Shown: positions 1 through 10,420 of the stretch, piece by piece
Layout of the letters: each line of letters opens with the position of its first letter
Numbering within the stretch: position 1 is the stretch's first letter
From: Orobanche coerulescens
Lineage: Eukaryota > Streptophyta > Magnoliopsida > Lamiales > Orobanchaceae
Assembly (NCBI GenBank): GCA_033398695.1
Contig: CM065802.1
Coordinates: forward strand, 81,082,096-81,146,095
Reading direction: 5' to 3'
Length of the DNA stretch: 64,000 nt
Translations under genes and position numbers: made by a program
Notes under the pieces: model-generated
What the model saw: the letters and a program-made list of their open reading frames with translations, nothing else
The model's database searches: none
What the model was told of the DNA's origin: nothing

Positions 1-332
1 GAGTCTTTTTAAATGGCCTTTTTGGTATCCGGTAACTTAGGTTACTTTGGCAATCATTTTCTAAATCTATTATGTCGGTACGTGTAAGCGATAGCTTAAC
101 GTATGTTTTTAAACTGTTGAGTTTTGGCATTTTGGGCCTTGTGGTTTCAAATGAGTTTTTACGACGGTTTGATCAACGAGTTTTATAAATCTTCGAATTT
201 TTTTAATAGATAATACCATCGTTAGCCTCTTGGGCGTTTGTAAATGTTTGCGAAAATTTCCTTCAGCCTTGTGGGTTCCATCTCGGGGCCCACGGCGCTG
301 TAATATTCCCGGTTGGATCTGGGGGTCTTACA
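1..332 (+). repeat. Element A 5' LTR, 3' portion only
   Basis: Nearly identical to about 4635-4967. It ends in TCTTACA where the 3' copy ends in TGTTACA, so one terminal base has changed. It carries the end motif common to these LTRs: CGGCGCTGTAATATTCCC followed by a G-run. Confidence 0.88.
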
Positions 333-337
333 GAATA

Positions 338-349
338 TGGTATCGGAGC
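338..349 (+). other. Primer binding site (tRNA-iMet) of element A
   Basis: TGGTATCGGAGC lies six bases after the LTR end. It is complementary to the 3' end of plant initiator tRNA-Met with one mismatch, as in the other gypsy elements of this window. Confidence 0.85.
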
Positions 350-2266
350 TTAGGTTGTGAAAACCTAGGCAGTCGGGTCGAGTTGGGTCGTGCTTTTGTC
401 TTGTCATTCGAGTTGTCGGTTGACAAGTGTTTGAGCTCTGGGTTTTTGTTGTTCACTCGGGCTTGTGCGTTATGTGATTTACCAGTGTGGTACTGGGATT
501 GTTGTAACTTTTTCAAATGGTGTTAACGTGTTTCTTCAGATAGAACTGTGTTGTTTTCTCGAGTTGAATTGAGTTTGCAAAATGTGTGTTTTGAAAATAT
601 CTGTGTCGAGTATTTTCTTGAGTCGAGACATGTGCCAGTATCACGGGGAATCGTCGGCTTCACGATCTGTAAGTATTGGATTTTTGAATTGCATTGAGAT
701 TTATTGCCGTTCTAAGTTGATATGTTCTGAGGTTCAGAAAGATATTATGCGTTACAGTATAAGATGACAGAGTTGGGACATGATTGATGATCTTGAGAAG
801 TTATGATTTTGGAAATCAATATGTCGATTAAGTTTTGGAACGAAATTGTGCATTTGGAAGAATGTCGTGGATTGTTGAGGAGAACATGTAGTCATGTTAA
901 TTCATTTTGTGATATATGAACTGTTTTTGAGCATTTGAAAATGATACTTTTCAAAATGAATGTTTTACGGATGTTTTACCGTAAATGATTTTTGGGCCGA
1001 GACCCAATCGATTTTGAAATGGTTTTATAACTCAGGACTTGGGGTCCGAAAAAGAGTTTTCTACTTTTTAAACTTCTTGTAATGTGGAATGAGATACGGG
1101 CTGAGACCCTAATGTTTCAAAAGACTTTCCTGCTTTCTAAAACTCCCGAGACTTGTAAAATACTTTATCAATCATTTACCGATTTCGTTTCTGCCTGTCG
1201 AGGTTTTGATTTACTTGTTCAAATGAAACTTCTCGGGAAGTTTTTCGCTGTGTTGATTTGTTTCAATGTTTTGTCATAGCATATTTGAGGTGATCCGGGA
1301 TGGAAAATGATTGACGTTGCGAGTCATATGTGGAAAAAGAGTTTTTAGTCGGAGTTTATATATTGAAAATTTCGAAACTCTATCGTGTGGTCTTCCGATA
1401 GAATATCAGTGGATATTGGTGACGAACCGAATTGGTATAGAGGAGTTTGGATGTAGTCGAGCATTTGCATAATTACATTTTTTTTAATCGTGGGTATTCG
1501 AAAAGAATTGTTATCGAGAAACTTGACATAAGCAAACCGATTTAATTTTTCGAAAATTGATTTCGTGGTCCTACGAAGATTTTTGTTTTGAGTTTTGAAA
1601 TTCTTGAAAGGACTTTTGAAAATTTGTCTTCTTGATGAGACTATATGATTTCAGAAAGGTTTTGAAAATTTGATTGATATACATACGCATTTAGTGCATA
1701 GTGCATATCATGATGAAGTTATGAGTATGACTCACAAACTGGATATCATATCGATGGTACGATGAAAAGATATTCGAACTTTGGTATGGTAGTTTGGTTA
1801 TCCAGGAATGATCGGTTGATTGATCAGATAAGAGAAATATACTGCGTGTTGTAGATTCATGTACAGGATGTAATTTTGGAATTTTGAGTTTTGTGAGATA
1901 TGTGCTATGTGACTCTATTGGGGTGGTAGTAGTGCGATTTTACCATAGTGATTTTTGAATGATTTCATTTTAAGTGTAGATTTGGGGATGCTGACTCCAG
2001 GATGGTTGTTTTGGATATTGATTGGTTGTTCCCACTCCAGGTATGATTGGGTATGTTCGTCGGTTTATGATTGGTTGTTCGTATGCCGAAGGGTATGTTC
2101 AACATTCGGGTGCGTTTCTTTGAGATCCACTGTATGTGATTTGTGTAACGTTTTGGGAATTTTATTCGTCCGTATATCTGTCTCTGGGGTTCTGTATTGA
2201 TCGTTGTCGTGATGGTGTCGGAATATTTCAGTTGAACGGTTTATTTGTTTTTATGACGGATTGCAA
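350..2266 (+). other. Element A internal region, no coding capacity seen
   Basis: About 1.9 kb of AT-rich DNA between primer site and polypurine tract. Short open frames occur, but none resembles gag, protease, RT or integrase. The first 100 bases resemble the start of the internal regions of D and G (a GCTTAGGTT box and TTGTCGG repeats), showing shared ancestry. Confidence 0.7.
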
Positions 2267-2302
2267 GTTTCGAGGACGAAACTTATTTTAAGTGGTGTAG
2301 TA
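2267..2302 (+). other. GTTTCG...CGAAAC hairpin plus polypurine tract of element A
   Basis: GTTTCGAGGACGAAAC (2267-2282) is a 6-bp inverted repeat. It is followed by a degenerate purine-rich run ending in GTAGTA directly before the 3' LTR. The same hairpin precedes the 3' LTR of B, C, D, E and I. Confidence 0.75.
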
Positions 2303-2538
2303 TGTAATATCCGGAATTTCTACTACCGTTGTTTAATATTATTTTATCCGAGTTATATTGTACAGCGTGGAATCTATACAATATAGATAAAATAAATGAA
2401 GGACTGAGATGTCAGTATCGGTATAATTGTCGTACTTGGTCGACAATTGTATTAGAGGATATAGTGCGTCATGTATACGTATCCGATATGTCGAGACGTT
2501 GGACAAGAATAGCTGAAAATGGCTAAGTGTGACATTAT

Positions 2539-3053
2539 TAGCGCACGCTAATAATCACGATTAGCGCACGCTATCGTGCAGGTTTAGCGCACGCTACGGA
2601 CATAACTTAGCGTACGCTAGTGAAGAACAGCTCAGAAGGAATCTACGTGTGGACCAGGCCACTTTCGGCGCACGTTCTGATAAGTCAACGGATGTTTGTA
2701 ATGTAGTACTAGCGCACGCTAAACCCTAAAGGTTAGCGCACGCTAATGATATATCGGACAAAAAGGAATCTTATCCTCGTCAGCACTTTCGGCGTGTGGA
2801 CCGATCTTGAGCATATAGACAAACGAGTCAATCTGCGTATAGCGCACGCTAAGGTTAAGGACTTGCGACGCTAGACAATATTTTACGTGCGTTAATACAT
2901 GGGCATTACGTCGCAAGCTAGTTTACGAAGCAAAACGATCGCCTCGGGATCGCGATAGCGCACGCTAACAAAGGACAGTTAGCGCACGCTAAGCTTGTAA
3001 CGTACGTTAATTAAAGATGTTAGCGTACGTTAATAATGTACAGTATATATATA
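2539..3053 (+). promoter_or_regulatory. Palindrome array and TATA box, element A module 1
   Basis: Copies of a 12-bp near-palindrome start at 2539, 2562, 2585, 2608, 2710, 2734, 2840, 2956, 2980, 2998 and 3021. Most are TAGCGCACGCTA; perfect palindromes are TAGCGTACGCTA (2608) and TAACGTACGTTA (2998). Decayed copies continue the register near 2863, 2883 and 2906. The first four are exactly 23 bp apart with unrelated 11-bp spacers. The TATA run starts at 3044, again 23 bp after the last palindrome. A U3 promoter/enhancer role is inferred from position. Confidence 0.72.
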
Positions 3054-3772
3054 AGTGCAGTTGGTCATTATTCGTCATTTCCGTCCATTTCTTCATCTGA
3101 ACCGATAGAGAGAGGTCTTAGAGAGAAGTTGAGGTTCCAAACACTTGAGTTGATCGTCCTTAACAACATTGGAGTTTGGAAACGGATTCAACCTTGGGAT
3201 TCAATCCATTCCTTCAAAGAGGTAATTACTCTTCACTTTGGGATTTCATTTTGGATTGTATATGATGTTCTTGAGTTGATGATCGTCATGTTTATGAGTT
3301 GATGAGTATGGTTATGAGATGGATTACTGAGTTATGTTGATGATATTGTTGATATGCGGATATTGATATGATTCGTGTGGTTTGGAATGGTGTTGTTCTT
3401 CTTCAAGAGATATGTTGGTTAATATCTCCCTTCATTTCGGGTTTTAAATGTTGTTGTTATTGTTTACTTCGTATGATGATGAACATACAAGTGATTATGA
3501 TTCTTGGTGTATATGATATGATTAAGAAGACTATATGTTGAAATGTTAGTGGAAATAAGATTTGGACACTTGTTTGGAAAGTAATGTGTATAAGGTTCGA
3601 CTTTGGAAAATCACCACCGATTCTTGAAAACTCCAAAAATTCTTAAACATAACAGTATAATAGATCATCGAGTTAGCTTTCTAATGGTTCAAACGGTGAG
3701 TTAATCGGAGTCCGGATGAGTGAGTTATGCTCAAAATGGCAAAAACTATACTGTTTGTATTCTGGGAACAGG

Positions 3773-3828
3773 TAGCGCACGCTATTGATGACGTTAGCAT
3801 ACGCTAACATGCCTGGGCGTATAAAAAC
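3773..3828 (+). promoter_or_regulatory. Second palindrome pair and TATA box in element A LTR
   Basis: TAGCGCACGCTA at 3773 and TAGCATACGCTA at 3795 lie upstream of TATAAAAA at 3820. A leader of about 190 bases follows, to a second donor-like GAAG|GTAATT. The LTR therefore appears to hold two tandem promoter modules of the same design. Confidence 0.6.
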
Positions 3829-4967
3829 ATAAAGCAGTCGGGAATTTCATTTCCCAACCCATCCTACACGATCCCCTTTCGTCCCAAATCACCCAAACTC
3901 AGTTTTTAACCCCTAAACCTCAGCTTTTGAGTTGGTTTATCAAGTGATAACATCTAGGAAAGCTTGGAACAAGGATTATAACATCATTATTGATTCTTTC
4001 GCCGGATTGAAGGTAATTGGCTTGAATTCTAATATTTTGGGATGTTTGAGATTCTTGATATATTTTGGTGGTTTAGTTCGTATCGATGGCTAGAATCATG
4101 TAATGTTGAAGGATATATATGTTTGTGATTATGTTCTTCGTGTTCTTGATGTGGTTGGTGTTTGTTGATTGATGATTCGAATATACCTTTGAATTCCGCC
4201 TTCAAGGTGTTTGATTGAAGTTTTGAAAGAGAAATTGATTGGAATATTTTGGTTAAGTTTGTATACTCGCCTTATCGAATCGATATATGGGCTTTGTGGA
4301 ATCATGGGAATGAATTCGTAATTGTTTGAGTTAGATTGTTCGGACTTGTGTTTAATCGAGATATTTTGGAATCGTTGGGTTTGTGGATTAGTTATATCGA
4401 TTGTTGATTGTTATCTAATGTGTGTTAAATCGATTATTGTAATAGTTTGATATTATGGCTGACCCCGTCGTGGGATTTCTTTTTAGGTTCTTGGAGTATC
4501 GAGCTTCTAGCGGTCGTGAAGAGATGAACTTCCCGGAGGATACTGGCAAGGGCATGTATTTGTGTTTTGAGTTTCTGATCAGTTGCTGTATTCCGCTGCT
4601 AGAGTATTTTAATTGTTTGTCTTTATCTGCTGCGTGAGTATTTTTAAATGGCCTTTTTGGTATCCGGTAACTTAGGTTACTTTGGCAATCATTTTCTAAA
4701 TCTATTATGTCGGTACGTGTAAGCGATAACTTAACGTATGTTTTTAAACTGTTGAGTTTTGGCATTTTGGGCCTTGTGGTTTCAAATGAGTTTTTACGAC
4801 GGTTTGATCAACGAGTTTTATAAATCTTCGAATTTTTTTAATAGATAATACCGTCGTTAGCCTCTTGGGCGTTTGTAAATGTTTGCGAAAATTTCCTTCA
4901 GCCTTGTGGGTTCCATCTCGGGGCCCACGGCGCTGTAATATTCCCGGTTGGATCTGGGGGTGTTACA

Positions 4968-6928
4968 TGTTTGATACGATACCCTTCGGCAAATTATGCC
5001 AAATATTATTGTTGTTCGTAAATGGCCGATTTAAGGTATTGCGATACTTGTTGGTAATATATTTGTCGATAGCCGGTTCGCGGTATCGACATATCGATTG
5101 TTATTGTTGATTGATGTTCCTTTGAGATATTGTTGTTGATAACCGGTTCGCGGCATCGACGTATCGATTGTTGTTATTGATTGATGTCCCATCAATATAT
5201 TTTTTGTGAATCGTCGTCAGTGATATCAGTGTTTTTCTATTGATGTCGTTTTGGCCGATTGAAGGCATTGACGTATTCGATTATCATCTTCGTTATCGGT
5301 AACCGATTAAAGGTGCCGAGACATCCGTTGTATAATTGTTATCGGTTAACCGTTCTGAAGGTTATCGATATATTGAATTGGGATTATCAAAGATAATTCC
5401 CATCCGTTGTCAAAAATATAATTCCCATCCGTTGTATAATTGTTATCGATTGGCCGTTCTACGGTAATCGAAGTATTGAATTGGGACTGTCTAGGATAGT
5501 TCCCATCCGTTAAATTATTATTGTCGTGTTGACTGATTCAAGGCGGCACACTATTATTCTTGTGAACTCGGTAATTTTGTGATCGTTGAAGGTTGAGGAT
5601 TTTCCCGAACTGTTGTGTTGTGATCGTTGCTCGTGTTAATCGGTCCTTAGGGATTTTGATCCCAGGATGGTTGTTTCGAATATTGTTGGTCGTGTCGATC
5701 TTTCATTATTCGTGTGTCATCGTTCACTTGGCGAGTCGTATGATTTGTATTGGATGTGTTATCCTTTGAGTTTCGTTGTCATGTTGTATCGTGACATATC
5801 CGGAATCATATCTGCGTTCCGATTGGTTATTGTGTAGGATTTTTAGCCAGGCACATATATAGTCATTGGTGGATATTATTCCGCATTGGACTGTGCACAC
5901 GAGACGTAGTTTCGTGAGGCTAATTAGGTACATTGTCCCACGTATATTCTGGATTCCATATACGGGGCGGACATGTGCACGGACACATTTCCGGATCGGG
6001 CGTACTGTGATGTCCATCTTTGAGCCGTACAACTTTGATCGTCCATAGTATTGGATGAGTTCGACGTTTTGTGACTGAGCGTTCATACGCCTGAGGGGTA
6101 TGTTCGGCGATCATGTTTGTTTCTTTGAGATCTCAGATTGTGATGATTTACGGCTTTCGGCCGCTCGGCTTTCAGGCCATCGTGATATTTTGGCAGCTTC
6201 GGCTGAGGGCTTTCAGGCCATTGTGATGTAACGGTATTTCCGTTTGAGCCTTCGGGCATTGTGATTCTTATTTATTTCAGCGTTGGTTTGGTTGACCTTC
6301 GGGTAATGTATTGTTGTGTTCTATATTGACGATTCGCCGTTGGGCACTTATGTTTTAACCTATTGAGCAGGTATTGATCATATGCCATGGGCATAGTATT
6401 CCACGAATGCTCGATTCTTACTTTGGTTTGTGAGCATCTCGTACTACCATTGTTGTACTGTTTATTCTGCCTTTGGATGCATATCATGTTGTGCATGTAT
6501 TTGATATTCATTATTCGGATGGCCCGACCCGTGGGGGCGGAACATGTTTTCATGTTTTAGGTGCTTGCGAGGAGAGAGTTGAGACACAGGGGCATGACGA
6601 TGGCGACGAGGCATTCGAGCGATACTAGTCCGAGATATTTTGGTGTTCACGTCGGTCAGACAGTTTGGAGTACTCCAATTTTGTTCAGTCGTTGTCGTTT
6701 TGTATTATCCGAGCAAGGCTCGTGTATGTTGTTGTATTTTATTTTGGCCATGTAGGCCCATCCTTGTCGTTGAAATTCCATATCGGAATAGTATGTCGGA
6801 CGTCATAGTAGGGTCTGTGATTTCCTATTTTGGACAGGTTGTTGTATTTTAGTCGTGTTCGCCTGGTGGATCACCTGGTGTGGGGTCCACGGCACTGTAA
6901 TAACCCAATGGGATTTGGGGGTGTTACA
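4968..6928 (+). repeat. Element B 5' LTR, right part
   Basis: Near-identical to 10729-12686 with small differences, for example around 6125-6180. Ends TGTTACA. An acceptor-like TTTTAG just before 6560 is preceded by a CCCGTGGGGGC box. Confidence 0.88.
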
Positions 6929-6933
6929 GAAGA

Positions 6934-6945
6934 TGGTATCAGAGC
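6934..6945 (+). other. Primer binding site (tRNA-iMet) of element B
   Basis: TGGTATCAGAGC is an exact complement of the plant initiator tRNA-Met 3' end, five bases after the LTR. Confidence 0.9.
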
Positions 6946-7389
6946 ATTGGGTTGTGAGATACCCTGGCTTGTGTGTTATGTGGCTCTACCAAGGCGGTAG
7001 TAGCGGGGCTGTCAGGTTATGACAATCTGGACAGTCGGGTTTTGTGAGTCGTGATAGTTGGACGACTGTATGAGTCATTCTTTCATCGAGTCGCCGTCAG
7101 TGAAGACTAGTATCGCAAGACCTCGAAGCTTCGTATGACCTGTGTAAGGACTCTATTCTCTTTTATGTGCATACATTTATTATGCCATTGATTGAACATG
7201 TTTTGTTGACACTTGTATGTGACGATCGGGTGCGATTGATTTATGATTATTTGCTTTGGAGCGTGTGGGCTCTGTATCGGCTATGATTAGCGCGATCGAT
7301 GTGATTGTTTATCTGTTGAGTATGTATACTCGTGTTTTGCGTTGACCTAGCATTCTGGCCGTTGAGGCGTATTTGAGCTGTGGTCATGA

Positions 7390-8103
7390 TTGAACGTTAT
7401 TCTTTCAGTCTGGAAAGAGGACGTGACAGAGGGGGTAGAGGCTGCAGAGTGGGCCGACACCCGAAACCTCGTACCAATAATTTGGGGGCTGACGAATCAT
7501 TTTCGGAGTCGTGCTCGAGAACCCACCGATCGTGATTGTGTTTGGATCGAGTTCAAGACTCTCATGTTAGAGAGATATTATCCGGCTCCACTTCGTGAAG
7601 CCAAGTTGTCGGAGGTTTTGAACCCCGAATCCATCAAGGACGAGGGTGTTATTGTTATCGCTGAAAAGTTTCAAGGACTTCTTCAGTTTACTTCATCTGT
7701 TATCCGTACTGAGGCGGATAAGATCAAGTATTTTAACAAGAGGTTGAATCCGCAGCTGAGGATACAGTTGTTCAATCACAATTGTAACTCACTTGGCGAA
7801 TTCATCGAGAAGGCTCTTGGAGCAGAGCTTTCGATCAAGGAGCTTACTCAGAAGGATTCTCCAGTTTCTTCTGGTGAGAGGACTAGGATGCCGATTCGTT
7901 CAGAGGGACATCGAGCTCCGACGTCCAAGAGGTCATTTCCTAGTCGGCTTCGTACTGGGAAAGCATTTTCTTCTCAGGCGACGAGTTCGACTGTTGTTTG
8001 TTTTAACTGTGATTCAGCGGGGCATGTGAGTACTTGATGTACGATGCCAGCTATTATTTATTTTCTGTGTGGGAGGCAGGGACACCTTCAGAATACTGCA
8101 GGA
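7390..8103 (+). pseudogene. Broken Ty3/gypsy gag (element B)
   Basis: A 215-codon open frame encodes the C-terminal part of a Ty3/gypsy Gag capsid domain, including a segment around WIEFKTLMLERYYP and PLREAK typical of plant retrotransposon gag. It ends in a CCHC zinc knuckle with Cys204, Cys207 and His212. The stop TGA (8035-8037) lies inside the knuckle, and the next codon (TGT) supplies the expected last Cys, so the stop probably arose from CGA by C-to-T change. A second knuckle remnant (CGRQGHLQN, about 8071-8097) follows in the same frame with its outer Cys lost. The N-terminal third of Gag is missing or unreadable, as is everything after the knuckles. Gag would form the virus-like particle and bind the element RNA in the cytoplasm; this copy cannot. 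Confidence 0.85.
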
Positions 8104-8971
8104 GTTCTAGTGCCAGTAAATCTCGAGAGAGCTCACGGGCCTCGAGAGATTTTGTTGCTTCAGTCCGTACTTCATCCAAGGGGTCATATCGGGCTTTGGG
8201 AGCCAGAGGTATGGACACCCGAGCGGGAGTAGCGAGTTCAGATTTGGGTTTTCCTCGAGTCGATGGGATCGAGGAACTCGATGATCTGTAGGATGTTGAT
8301 TTCGGGTACATTTGAGATGTAGCCTTGATTTGTATTTTCCTTGTCTCTCGGATTGATGTTTGACTCGGTCTGTATTTTAATATTGCGGTTGTGAACCATT
8401 TATTATTGATCTATCTTGTTATCATTGTATCTGAGAATCTTGACACTTGAGTCATTTGATGTAATTTTCTTTCCTTTTGGTCCTGTACCCGAGATTTTTG
8501 TGATGATCTGGGTAATCGTTCATTGTGATTCGAGACGTCAAGTCGTGAGGACTTGGGCGTGCGTTCGATATAGTCCCGAGGACTATGTCTGTGTTGTTAT
8601 TTTCTTTTGTGGTGCGAGTCCGTGATTGCATGGGCGTCCGATGCTGATGAGAACGGGGGAGTGTACACCGATGATCGTAGACATGTACGATGGGCGGTAT
8701 TCGCGGGGCGTGTACGCCGGTGTTACGAGTCATGCGGTTAGTACGACTTCCTAGCTGGTCTCTAGCAGGAGAGTCATGATTCGGCTAATCTCGCATTTGA
8801 TTGAGTGTCTTTATCACTTGATTTTTTTCGCCTTGTTCAGGCAGAGGAGACGTGGGGACCCGTGGGGTCGGCCCAGTTGCTTAGGCGGAATTGCTCGTAT
8901 TGAGGAGTATTCCTGGAGATGTTGTTTTCTTATCCTGATGAATAGTCCGTGCCCCGATTTGTGCACCCTGA
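8104..8971 (+). other. Element B internal 3' region, no pol seen
   Basis: About 870 bases between gag remnant and polypurine tract. No RT, RNase H or integrase motif is readable in any frame, so pol has been deleted or replaced. Confidence 0.7.
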
Positions 8972-9007
8972 GTTTCGGGGACGAAACTCTTATTAAGGGG
9001 GGGAGTA
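8972..9007 (+). other. Hairpin plus polypurine tract of element B
   Basis: GTTTCGGGGACGAAAC (8972-8987) is followed by a purine run (AAGGGGGGGAGTA), ending directly at the 3' LTR. The G-rich tract is a good plus-strand primer site. Confidence 0.85.
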
Positions 9008-9215
9008 TGTAATATCCGGGGGTAATTTTTTTTTCGTGTTACTGTTGAGTTGTACGTATTCATTTGGAATTGTACAAGTGTTGTTGTTTGGACCGATACA
9101 ATGTATATTGTATTAGAATATTTCGGGATCGAAATATTTATTACTGGTCGACGGTTTGGTTTCGTCGTTTGGTTGTTGTTTGGCGAGTTTGGAATTTTGG
9201 CTAAGTTTATAGCCA

Positions 9216-9386
9216 TAGCGTACGCTACCTATGTAGCATTACGTACGCTAATTTGTTGCGATTACGTACGTTACGCCCTGAGGTTACGTACGTAATGCGT
9301 GGTAGGTGGTGGGAACCTTCCTCGTGGTCAACTTTCGGGGCAAGGGTATCTTTGGGGTATCATTTATATATATATATATATATATT
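9216..9386 (+). promoter_or_regulatory. Palindrome array and TA-rich promoter of element B LTR
   Basis: TAGCGTACGCTA (9216), TTACGTACGCTA (9239), TTACGTACGTTA (9262) and TTACGTACGTAA (9284) start 23, 23 and 22 bp apart. The first and last are perfect palindromes. A (TA)n run from about 9366 may serve as TATA element. Same design as in A, C, D and G. Confidence 0.65.
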
Positions 9387-9469
9387 AATATTATCACCTC
9401 CCTCACGTTACCTACCTTGTGATTCCTACCTCACCTTATTCCCTTATATATTATATGTATGTGATTCCC

Positions 9470-10075
9470 TTTTTTCCCCCACCTTTTTCTCTCTCTCGTC
9501 CCTTCCATCTCTCCTCCCTCTCTCATTTTTTTTTCTTTCTTCTTCCTGTTACCATCTCTCTCTCTCGTCCTCTCTCTCTTCTCTCCATCTCTCTCATTTT
9601 CCGGCGAGGTGGAGCTGAAGGATGGCAGCCGGCTCTTTCCGGCGACGGACTAGAGTTGACAACCGGAGTTTGATGACATCTCCGGCGACGACCAGAGCTC
9701 GGCGGCGGCCGATCGGAACTTCCGGATCGGAAGGCACTGCAAATCCGGTCGAGCTGTTCCGGCATTTTTTTTTATTCTGGCGAGTCGGAGCTCAGGCGCC
9801 GGTTCTTCATGGTTTTCGGCCATGGATGCGGTTCCATTGATTCCGGCGACCGGAGGTGGTTTTTGTCTAGAACGGACGGCGGAATGGAGGCTTGACATCC
9901 TTCCGGCGAGGAGTTGCAGGCGGAGATGGTGAAAACCGGCCATGGACGGAAATGGGCTGGAGTTGGACGAAGTCCGGCGGGTCAGTTTTTCCGGCGGCCG
10001 AGTTCCAACAGGAGAGTTGTTTTCTGACCGGATTCCGGCGAAGGTCACCCGACCGATCGACTTTTCCGGGTAAGT
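9470..10075 (+). repeat. CT-rich tract and TCCGGCGA-rich leader in element B LTR
   Basis: A pyrimidine stretch (TCTCTC) at about 9485-9600 resembles the Y-patch seen near plant transcription starts. It is followed by about nine scattered TCCGGCGA-like words to 10045. The segment is far more GC-rich than its surroundings and ends in a consensus donor GTAAGT at 10070. It is probably the transcribed leader. No convincing protein is encoded. Confidence 0.55.
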
Positions 10076-10076
10076 C

Positions 10077-10145
10077 TTTGTGTTGTGTGTTGTGTGTTGT
10101 GTGTTGTGTGTTGTGTGTAATGTATAAGGCCTGTGTGTGTACAGG

Positions 10146-10178
<33 letters not shown>

Positions 10179-10420
10179 AATGTATGTACTGTTATATATA
10201 TATATGTGTTTGGTGTGTATGGTTCGTGTGTGTTGTTATATATATATATAGTGTGTAGGTATATATATATATAGTACAGTGGCATGTATATATATATATA
10301 TATAATGTGTGTGTGTGTGCAGTGAGTATATATATATATTTATATATATATATATAGATATTGTGAGTTGCATATATATATATATGTGATGTATGTATAT
10401 TATATATATGTGTGTGTATA
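10077..10420 (+). repeat. Microsatellite cluster in element B LTR
   Basis: A 7-bp GTGTTGT tandem (about five copies), then (GT)n and several (TA)n runs interleaved with short unique words. Confidence 0.9.

Larger units (their letters stand above)
1..4967 (+). mobile_element. Element A: non-autonomous Ty3/gypsy-type LTR retrotransposon, left end cut by window
   Basis: The end of a 5' LTR, a tRNA-Met primer site, about 2 kb of non-coding internal DNA, a polypurine tract and a complete 3' LTR follow in order. The first 332 bases repeat at about 4635-4967, which defines the LTR pair. No gag or pol can be read, so this is a large non-autonomous derivative (LARD-like). It lies inside the 5' LTR of element B: the base after its end (4968) continues a sequence that is uninterrupted in B's 3' LTR at 10729. 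The right-hand duplication is probably TGTTT, but the left flank lies outside the window. Confidence 0.85.
2303..4967 (+). repeat. Element A 3' LTR (about 2.67 kb)
   Basis: Starts TGTAATATCCGG and ends TGTTACA (4961-4967). Contents in order: a palindrome array and TATA box (2539-3053), a leader ending in a donor-like AGAG|GTAATT (GT at 3222), a second palindrome pair with TATA (3773-3828), a second donor-like GAAG|GTAATT (GT at 4013), and an acceptor-like TTTTTAG at 4485-4486 preceded by a CCC...GGG hairpin. The last 330 bases match the 5' LTR remnant. Confidence 0.88.

Noticed and set aside
2539..3032. CRISPR-like array (12-bp repeats with unique 11-bp spacers)
   Set aside because: Repeats and spacers are far too short, there are no cas genes, and the DNA is plant retrotransposon LTR; a binding-site array fits better.
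4455..4637. 60-codon frame starting at an ATG in the A LTR
   Set aside because: Inside the LTR, spans the acceptor-like site, no similarity.
5724..6086. 120-codon minus-strand frame repeated identically at 11485-11847
   Set aside because: Conserved only because both lie in the LTR pair of B; codon content and lack of domain suggest chance.
9650..10285. 211-codon minus-strand frame rich in Thr/His/Tyr
   Set aside because: Its first part is translation of (GT)n and (TA)n microsatellites; no domain.
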